A stretch of 8,034 bases of DNA. Source: DAOTVD01 sp034437075. GTDB lineage: Bacteria; Chloroflexota; Anaerolineae; Aggregatilineales; J027. Made by a program: the position numbers and the translations under genes. Under the pieces are notes generated by a model, which ran no database searches, was not told where the DNA came from, and saw only the letters and a list, made by a program, of their open reading frames with translations. The stretch's first letter is position 1. Each line of letters begins with the position of its first letter. Positions 1-4,597 of the stretch are shown piece after piece. The stretch lies in contig DAOTVD010000337.1 of the NCBI GenBank assembly GCA_034437075.1, positions 1 through 8,034 on the forward strand, read 5' to 3'.

Positions 1-87
1 CGGGGGGAGCTAGAGGGGGGTAAAATCAAGCCGGTATCCTTTTCGACAAAAGCAAGCGGCATAGTTAAATACTTGGAAAAGCCTTAG
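1..87 (+). CDS. possible 3' end of an unidentified plus-strand gene
   Basis: Frame 1 of the plus strand is open from the window edge to a TAG at 85-87, giving 28 residues ending in 'GIVKYLEKP'. It would be convergent with the atp operon, and the terminator at 117-156 would lie between the two. There is no start codon in view, no recognisable motif, and the open stretch is too short to be significant alone. The first 20 nt are very G-rich. I do not recognise the product and it may not be a gene. Confidence 0.2.
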   Translation, partial: RGELEGGKIKPVSFSTKASGIVKYLEKP

Positions 88-116
88 TGGATGACTTTCT
101 GCGTAGGGCGTCATAG

Positions 117-156
117 AAAAACAAAAACGCCCGCTGAGATATTTCTCGGCGGGCGT
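117..156 (-). terminator. Rho-independent terminator of the atp (F0) operon
   Basis: A 13-bp stem pairs 127-139 with 144-156 around a 4-nt loop (140-143), with a single G-T wobble (135/148). Read on the minus strand it is followed by a T-tract (complement of 117-127) broken by one G. It begins 27 nt after the atpF stop codon. The T-tract is on the minus-strand side only, so it should stop atp transcription but not transcripts from the left. It marks atpF as the last gene of the operon. Confidence 0.93.
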
Positions 157-183
157 GGGTCTGCCTGAGTGTTGGGCCGCGTG

Positions 184-885
184 TTAGTTCAGGCTGGCGG
201 CCAATGACCCCAAGCTGGAACGCACGCTGCCATCGACCACGCGGTCACCGGAGCGCACGACCACGCCACCCAAAATATTAGGATCGACGCGCCACTGCAC
301 CACGTTGCCGTTCAGGTCGCCGGCCAGCTTTTGCTTTTCGCTATCGTTCAGCGGTAGCGCGGTCGTTACGACCAAATCGCCGCTGAGCTTGCCGATTTCC
401 GTTTGCGAGGTCGTGAAGAAGTCGTTGACGATCTTCTGTTGCTTGTTCTTATCCAGCGACTCACCAATAATCTTGTTGGCGGCGGCGATGGAGAGCGACA
501 CGACCTGGTCGCGAACGCCGGACAGCGCATTTTCGCGCATATCGTCGGCGGCTTTTTGGGCGTCCTGGCGGACTTGCTCGGCTTCGTTCTGCGCGGCTTC
601 TACGATGGGTCTGGCGCGTTCTTCGGCGCTTTGGCGGGCCTCGGCGATGATCTGCTGGGCCTCTTGGCGCGCTTCTTGGCGGATTTTCTCCGCTTCTTCT
701 TCCGCTTTTTCGCGTGCTTCGGCAGCCACGCGGGCGTCTTCTAATTGCTTAGCGATTTCTTCGCTGCGGTTATCCAACAATTGTAAGAGCGGTTTCCAGG
801 CGAACAGATACACCACAATGGCGAAGACACCAAAGTTGATGATCTGCCCGATGAGAAATCCGGCATTGATGCCTAGTGCTTCCAT
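184..885 (-). CDS. atpF: ATP synthase F0 subunit b fused to the C-terminal domain of subunit delta
   Basis: Peripheral-stalk subunit that holds the F1 head still against the rotating c-ring. Residues 1-30 hold the single N-terminal membrane helix, starting 'MEALGINAGFLIGQIINF', followed by 'KPLL' as in b subunits. Residues about 40-158 are a long charged Ala/Glu/Arg/Gln-rich coiled coil typical of b. Residues about 168-233 match instead the C-terminal domain of delta (OSCP): a beta region, 'ALPLNDSEKQKL', then 'DPNILGGVVVRSGDRVVDGS' and a final short helix. At 233 aa it is about 70 longer than a usual b (150-165). The six-helix N-terminal domain of delta, which binds alpha, is absent. ATG at 883-885 has a G-rich site (AGGGGGTGA) upstream and follows atpE by 21 nt. 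It is the last gene of the operon. The b identity is near certain; the delta part is by motif recognition. Confidence 0.93.
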   Translation of the reverse strand: MEALGINAGFLIGQIINFGVFAIVVYLFAWKPLLQLLDNRSEEIAKQLEDARVAAEAREKAEEEAEKIRQEARQEAQQIIAEARQSAEERARPIVEAAQNEAEQVRQDAQKAADDMRENALSGVRDQVVSLSIAAANKIIGESLDKNKQQKIVNDFFTTSQTEIGKLSGDLVVTTALPLNDSEKQKLAGDLNGNVVQWRVDPNILGGVVVRSGDRVVDGSVRSSLGSLAASLN

Positions 886-906
886 ATGCCTATCACCCCC
901 TCTCGT

Positions 907-1146
907 CTAGAGCACGAAGATGATGATAAGGGACGCCACCAGCGCGTAAATCGCGACGGCTTCAGTAAAGGCTACACCCAAAATCATGTTCGTCTGGATC
1001 GCGCCGGCGGCATCGGGGTTGCGCCCGATGGCTTCTAGCGCGCCTTGCACCATCAAACCGATACCAATCCCAGGGCCAAGCGTACCAACCATAGCCAGCC
1101 CAGCACCGATGGCCTTCAGACCGATTGCGATATCACCTTCAATCAT
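907..1146 (-). CDS. atpE: ATP synthase F0 subunit c (proton-type)
   Basis: Proteolipid subunit of 79 aa that forms the rotating c-ring in the membrane and carries one proton per subunit. Helix 1 (about 8-35) contains the glycine-rich packing motif 'GPGIGIG'. The polar loop is 'GRNP' (residues 41-44, the usual RQP/RNP contact with F1). Helix 2 (about 50-77) has the ion-binding glutamate E62 in 'AFTEAVAIY'. The Gln and Ser that mark sodium-binding rings are replaced by I29 and A63, so I infer proton specificity. The start is ATG at 1144-1146, because AAGGAGA lies at 1156-1162 with a 9-nt spacer; the same frame is open further upstream into atpB, but those codons are a shadow of the atpB His/Asp tail. 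It lies 28 nt after atpB and 21 nt before atpF. Confidence 0.97.
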   Translation of the reverse strand: MIEGDIAIGLKAIGAGLAMVGTLGPGIGIGLMVQGALEAIGRNPDAAGAIQTNMILGVAFTEAVAIYALVASLIIIFVL

Positions 1147-1155
1147 TGTTACATA

Positions 1156-1162
1156 TCTCCTT
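1156..1162 (-). promoter_or_regulatory. Shine-Dalgarno sequence that fixes the atpE start
   Basis: AAGGAGA on the minus strand, 9 nt before ATG 1144-1146. It selects the 79-aa form over a 101-aa reading that would begin inside atpB. Confidence 0.85.
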
Positions 1163-1174
1163 CGTTCGTTAAGT

Positions 1175-2440
1175 TTAGTGTGTGTTATGATGATCGTCAT
1201 GATGGTCGTCATCGTGGTGATGCGGTGTCATACCCACCACGGAGAACATCAGGAATAGAATTGCGAATACAAAAGCCTGAATGGCGCCGATAAAGATTTC
1301 CAGGATGATGACGGCAATCGGCAAAAAGGTGGCCACCAGGAACAGCGATACGAACATGAGGATTTGCCCCGCGAACATCGCCCCGAACAAACGGAAGGCG
1401 AACGAGACAACCTTCATGAACTCTAGCACAATTTCGAGCAAGCCGACGGCAAAGTCGATCACGCCGATAGGCCGCTGGCCGACATGACTCAGCGCGGGCA
1501 GGTTCAGGAACTTGACGCCCCAGCCCCCAACCCCCAATTCGCGGATGCCGAAGTACTGCACAGACAGCATCGCGATGATCGCGATGGCAAAGGTCAGGCT
1601 CAAATCGGTGGTGGCACCCCGGATATAGGGCGTCACGACATAGCGATCGTCGGCGGTGTTAGTTTCGTAATAGCGATGCGCTTCGGTGGCGGCGCTACTG
1701 CCGTCGCCTTCGCCCGCGTCTTCGGCTGCGGTCAGCAGCAGCGTGGCTTCATCGCCGTTCTCCCCCCCCTGATATTCTTCTTCGAACTGTTCGCGCTCTT
1801 CGAGCGTGAAGTCGGCATCATGAATTTCATGGAGGGTATCTTTGCAGTCGGTGTATTGTTCGTAGGAAATGGTTTCGCCCGCGTTAACCGCTTCGTCATT
1901 ATGGAGGCGGTAAATGGGCAGGCCGATCTCGGCGAGGTGGCGCACGGGGTAGCCGCTGAACTGCACGAAGTTATCGGGGCTACTGGGTTCGCTAGTGCTC
2001 AGCCCTGCGCAGTGCAATTCACCCACCGAGTCTACACCGGGGAAGATTTTCATCAGGTTGGCGACCAGCACCAAGAAGAAAATGCTGAGGATGAGCGGCA
2101 TCAACTGGCGGCCTTTGGGCCCCGCGACTTGCTTGGCCAGGCCGTACCAGTAATTCACGATCAGTTCCAGCAGCATCTGCCCGCGCCCTGGTACGCGCTT
2201 TAAGCTGGCCGTCACGGGCAAGATGAGCGCCCAGGTGATGATGATGGCGATCCAGGTGGTCAGCATCGTATTCGTGACGGTGAAGGGCAAAAAGTTAAAC
2301 GTATCGAGCGGTTCACCGGGCACATAAATCACGGGCAGGGCGGTGGCAATACCCAGGTCGGGCATCAGGAAAAAGGGGATTGCGACACACCCTATCGCCG
2401 TGAAGGCGATGGCCAGGATCAGATAAATTAATCCTCTCAC
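1175..2440 (-). CDS. atpB: ATP synthase F0 subunit a, with large extramembrane loop and His/Asp tail
   Basis: Stator subunit that forms the two proton half-channels against the c-ring. At 421 aa it is far longer than the usual 240-310. Hydrophobic segments lie at about 3-25, 59-78, 113-133, 278-297, 328-372 and 375-402. The essential arginine is R350 in 'FRLFGAMFAG', and 'IQAFVF' (Q388) is the conserved last-helix motif. Between the third segment and 'TPYIRGATTDLSL' lies an acidic loop, residues about 136-270, with C144 and C199; by homology with E. coli subunit a it should face outside. The last 16 residues hold 8 His and 5 Asp. Residues matching E. coli E219 and H245 appear to be Q359 and E381. 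The start is GTG (2438-2440), supported by AGGAGGT at 2449-2455; the gene follows the AtpZ/AtpI gene by 17 nt. The identity is certain; loop function is unknown. Confidence 0.97.
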   Translation of the reverse strand: MRGLIYLILAIAFTAIGCVAIPFFLMPDLGIATALPVIYVPGEPLDTFNFLPFTVTNTMLTTWIAIIITWALILPVTASLKRVPGRGQMLLELIVNYWYGLAKQVAGPKGRQLMPLILSIFFLVLVANLMKIFPGVDSVGELHCAGLSTSEPSSPDNFVQFSGYPVRHLAEIGLPIYRLHNDEAVNAGETISYEQYTDCKDTLHEIHDADFTLEEREQFEEEYQGGENGDEATLLLTAAEDAGEGDGSSAATEAHRYYETNTADDRYVVTPYIRGATTDLSLTFAIAIIAMLSVQYFGIRELGVGGWGVKFLNLPALSHVGQRPIGVIDFAVGLLEIVLEFMKVVSFAFRLFGAMFAGQILMFVSLFLVATFLPIAVIILEIFIGAIQAFVFAILFLMFSVVGMTPHHHDDDHHDDHHNTH

Positions 2441-2448
2441 AAAGGTCT

Positions 2449-2455
2449 ACCTCCT
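2449..2455 (-). promoter_or_regulatory. Shine-Dalgarno sequence for the GTG start of atpB
   Basis: AGGAGGT on the minus strand with an 8-nt spacer to GTG 2438-2440. It supports the non-ATG start and lies immediately before the stop codon of the upstream gene. Confidence 0.85.
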
Positions 2456-2457
2456 AT

Positions 2458-2733
2458 CTAAACGTCGTCATCGTAATCCTTACGGCGTGGTTTAGGGGGG
2501 GTGATGCGTGCTGTCATGCTCAACACCGTATAAACCATCACCATAAGGCTTACAGGCACACTGATGAGTGTGAGGCCCAGCGTAAACGCGGGGTGCGTAT
2601 CCAGCGTGGCGTCTAGCCACAAGCCACCCAGCAAGGCTCCGAATACGATCATGACCGTCATGCAGCCGGACTGCCCGGCTACGATAGCGTATGACATATT
2701 GCGGAAATACTCGCCTGGATCACGCGAACTCAT
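2458..2733 (-). CDS. AtpZ/AtpI-family small membrane protein (ATP synthase accessory protein)
   Basis: A 91-aa protein with two predicted membrane helices (about 17-40 and 49-72). Between them is the pattern 'GALLGGLWLDATLDTHPAFT', which resembles the G-x-W-LD-x-TxPxFT signature of the AtpZ (ATPase gene 1) group. These proteins are encoded first in many atp operons; proposed roles are helping c-ring assembly and Mg2+/Ca2+ transport, and they are not structural parts of the finished enzyme. The C-terminus is charged ('KPRRKDYDDDV'). It is the first gene of the F0 operon, with a promoter 33-61 nt upstream. No strong Shine-Dalgarno sequence precedes ATG 2731-2733, and a start at M13 (2695-2697) is possible, giving 79 aa. 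The family call rests on position and motif; whether AtpZ or AtpI is the better name is open. Confidence 0.85.
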   Translation of the reverse strand: MSSRDPGEYFRNMSYAIVAGQSGCMTVMIVFGALLGGLWLDATLDTHPAFTLGLTLISVPVSLMVMVYTVLSMTARITPPKPRRKDYDDDV

Positions 2734-2765
2734 GGGTATCTGCTATTTACTTCACAAACTCTCTA

Positions 2766-2794
2766 AACATACCGTGCCATAACCTAAAAGTCAA
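2766..2794 (-). promoter_or_regulatory. sigma70-type promoter of the atp (F0) operon
   Basis: On the minus strand, TTGACT (2789-2794, 5/6 match to -35) and TATGTT (2766-2771, 4/6 match to -10) are separated by exactly 17 nt. Transcription would start near 2759, giving a leader of about 26 nt before the AtpZ/AtpI start codon. An A-tract at 2813-2819 (A on the minus strand) lies about 20 nt upstream of the -35 and could act as an UP-like element. Position and spacing fit well; there is no experimental support. Confidence 0.65.
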
Positions 2795-2822
2795 ACCGGG
2801 CGCGGAGCCTAATTTTTTTCTC

Positions 2823-2843
2823 ATGCAACAATAAGCATTGCAT
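2823..2843. promoter_or_regulatory. small dyad upstream of the atp promoter
   Basis: ATGCAA (2823-2828) and TTGCAT (2838-2843) form a 6-bp inverted repeat with a 9-nt centre. It lies about 30 nt upstream of the -35 box. It could be a regulator binding site, but a repeat this short can arise by chance. On neither strand is it followed by T residues, so it is not a terminator. Confidence 0.25.
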
Positions 2844-2889
2844 CAGAATTGCGGCTGCGCAGGTGATGCACCCCAGGCAACGGCGCTCA

Positions 2890-2917
2890 ATTATATAGTC
2901 AAATGGCAGGCGGTCAT
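2890..2917 (-). promoter_or_regulatory. second candidate promoter in the nuo-atp gap
   Basis: On the minus strand a perfect -10 hexamer TATAAT (2890-2895) is preceded after 16 nt by ATGACC (2912-2917, 4/6 match to -35). It would start near 2883 and give the atp mRNA a leader of about 150 nt. The -35 is weak, and AT-rich hexamers do occur by chance, so this is only a candidate. Confidence 0.35.
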
Positions 2918-2966
2918 ATGCCGAAAATTGACATGCCCATTAGCGCCAGCACGCAAGCCATCTCGC

Positions 2967-3052
2967 GGGGGGGCGGCGCGGGGGTCGCGTAGCGACCCGA
3001 GGGCGAGCCCTGCTCGCCCTCCAGCGGTTTACCGCTGCCGCGCCGCCCCCCC
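2967..3052. other. 86-nt perfect cloverleaf (four-way-junction) palindromic element
   Basis: The closing stem is a perfect 15-bp inverted repeat (2967-2981 with 3038-3052) that starts with seven G and ends with seven C. Inside it are three perfect hairpins placed edge to edge: 2982-2988/2992-2998 (7 bp, 3-nt loop), 2999-3007/3013-3021 (9 bp, 5-nt loop) and 3022-3028/3031-3037 (7 bp, or 6 bp with a 4-nt loop). No base is unpaired at the junction, and 76 of 86 bases pair. It begins on the base after the nuoN stop codon. There is no T-tract on the minus strand, so it is not a standard intrinsic terminator. It could stabilise the 3' end of nuo mRNA, act as a dispersed palindromic repeat of the REP/MITE kind, or form a DNA junction. 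Confidence 0.85.
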
Positions 3053-4576
3053 TTACACGAACAGTTGCAAGCCCGCATCCGTGGCCCAATTGATAATCGG
3101 GGTCGCCAAGACCGTCCCCAACGCGACGACACCCAGCGCCGTCGCGCCCAGCGTCCGCGCGTAGGTCAACGACATGGGGATGGGTTGTTCCTCGTCTGGG
3201 CTGGGGTCGAAGAACATGACCTTGATGACGATCAGATAGTAGTACAGCGCGATGATCGAATTCAGCACGCCGATAATCGCCAACCAGACTAAGCCCGCGT
3301 CCACGGCGGCGCGGAACAGTAAAAATTTGCCCACAAAACCCGCCGCCGGGGGAATGCCCGCCAGCGACAGCAACGCGATGGCCATCATCAGCGCCAGGCC
3401 GAAATTACGCCGACCTAGCCCGGCCATGTCGGCAATCGATTCGGATTGTGTCGCGTTGGCGAACACCAGCACGCAACCAAACGCCAGGATATTCGTCAGC
3501 ACATACATGAACATGTAAAACGACACCGCCGCCGCGCCGTCGCCGCCATCCGTGGTAGCAATCGCCGCCACGCCAATGAGCGTATATCCCGCTTGCGCAA
3601 TGGAGCTATACGCCAATAAGCGTTTGATGTTCGTTTGCACCAGCGCCAGCAAATTACCCAACGTCATGCTGATGACCGCCAAAACGGCCAAGGTCGGCAC
3701 CCACAGCGCGCTATAATCCACAGCAGCATTCGGGATGAGTTCATCCGGCGGGAAGACCGCCAAGAACAAACGCAGAAACAACGAGAAGCTCGCCGCTTTA
3801 CTGGCCACGGAGACATACGCGGTCATGGGCGTGGGCGAGCCCTCATACACGTCTGGCGTCCAAAAGTGGAAGGGCACCGCGCTGATCTTAAAACCAAAGC
3901 CCACCGTAATCATCATTAACGCGACGATAACGGGCGCATCTGTCAGCGCGCCTTCGGCCAATACGCGACCAATCGCATAGATGTTCAGTTGCCCCGTAAA
4001 GCCATAGAGCAAGCTGAAGCCATACAACGTAAACGCAGAGGAGAACGCGCCCAGCAAAAAGTACTTGATGCCGCTTTCGGCACTGCGCGCGTCATCCCGC
4101 ACGAAGCCCGCCAGCGCATACAAACTGATGGACAGCGTTTCCAGCGCCAAAAAGACCATCACCAGATTCGCCGCGCCGCTCATCAAGCCCGCGCCGATGC
4201 TGGCCACAATCGTCACCAGGTAAAATTCGCCTTTATAGCGCAAGCGCTCGTCGCCTATGGCGAGCAAACACGTCAAACCCGCTGCGATGTACACCATCAC
4301 CCGGAAGATTTGCGTAAATTCATCAAAGCGCAGCATACCGCCCAACACCAACTGATCGTTGAGCGTTTCGCCGGGGATGGTCACGGTTAGCACGGTGGTG
4401 ATGCCCGCCACGACTAGCAGCCCGATCCCAGCCCAGTAGCCCGCCTGACGGCGGCGGCTTTCCGGCGAATATAGGTCAATGAACAGCACCACCGCGCCCA
4501 GCAAGATGAGCAAAATTTCTGGCGTCACGGCCAGCATATTCTGCGCCAGGTCTGTGTTAAATTCCAAGGGTTCCAT
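3053..4576 (-). CDS. nuoN: NADH-quinone oxidoreductase subunit N (complex I)
   Basis: Proton-pumping, antiporter-like subunit in the membrane arm of complex I, next to the quinone module. It has 507 aa and about 14 hydrophobic segments, a normal family length. Key residues seen by comparison with E. coli NuoN: TM5 glutamate E146 ('LALETLSISLYAL'), TM7 lysine K230 ('GFKISAVPFHFWTPDVYEG'), TM8 lysine K260 ('SVASKAA') and TM12 lysine K417 ('AGFVGKF'). All four are present, so it should pump. The start is ATG 4574-4576 with AGGGAG about 10 nt upstream. It follows the second nuoM by 21 nt and is the last gene of the nuo operon here; its stop codon TAA (3053-3055) touches the cloverleaf element. 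No intrinsic terminator with a T-tract is seen after it, so some read-through into the atp operon is possible. Confidence 0.97.
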   Translation of the reverse strand: MEPLEFNTDLAQNMLAVTPEILLILLGAVVLFIDLYSPESRRRQAGYWAGIGLLVVAGITTVLTVTIPGETLNDQLVLGGMLRFDEFTQIFRVMVYIAAGLTCLLAIGDERLRYKGEFYLVTIVASIGAGLMSGAANLVMVFLALETLSISLYALAGFVRDDARSAESGIKYFLLGAFSSAFTLYGFSLLYGFTGQLNIYAIGRVLAEGALTDAPVIVALMMITVGFGFKISAVPFHFWTPDVYEGSPTPMTAYVSVASKAASFSLFLRLFLAVFPPDELIPNAAVDYSALWVPTLAVLAVISMTLGNLLALVQTNIKRLLAYSSIAQAGYTLIGVAAIATTDGGDGAAAVSFYMFMYVLTNILAFGCVLVFANATQSESIADMAGLGRRNFGLALMMAIALLSLAGIPPAAGFVGKFLLFRAAVDAGLVWLAIIGVLNSIIALYYYLIVIKVMFFDPSPDEEQPIPMSLTYARTLGATALGVVALGTVLATPIINWATDAGLQLFV

Positions 4577-4597
4577 GGGTTTTCGCTCCCTAAAAGC

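Noticed and set aside
10..114. 34-codon minus-strand ORF (MTPYAESHPL...) after the terminator
   Set aside because: It has no ribosome binding site, no family resemblance, and begins immediately downstream of the strong terminator.
305..910. Long plus-strand open frames opposite atpF, atpB, the nuoM genes and nuoN
   Set aside because: They lie wholly antisense to well-supported genes, have Arg/His/Gln-rich compositions typical of shadow frames in GC-rich DNA, and match no family I know.
907..1212. 101-aa reading of atpE starting inside atpB
   Set aside because: The extra 22 residues are an out-of-frame reading of the atpB His/Asp codons. A good Shine-Dalgarno sequence points to the ATG at 1144-1146, which gives the normal c-subunit length.
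2381..2440. Lipobox-like 'AIGC' in the N-terminal helix of subunit a
   Set aside because: Position -3 is Ala instead of Leu/Val/Ile, and the N-terminal segment fits an ordinary first membrane helix of subunit a.
2914..2961. 15-codon ORF (MACVLALMGMSIFGI) on the minus strand after the cloverleaf
   Set aside because: It is hydrophobic and close to the gap promoters, but has no clear Shine-Dalgarno sequence and lies upstream of the predicted transcription starts. It is too short to support.
2967..2984. G-quadruplex in the G-rich left edge of the cloverleaf
   Set aside because: The G-runs pair perfectly with the C-runs at 3038-3052, so duplex stem formation explains them better.
2967..3052. Cloverleaf as a tRNA or as an intrinsic terminator
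   Set aside because: The stems are 15, 7, 9 and 7 bp with tiny loops and no tRNA signature, so it is not a tRNA. Neither strand has a T-tract after it, so it is not a standard terminator.
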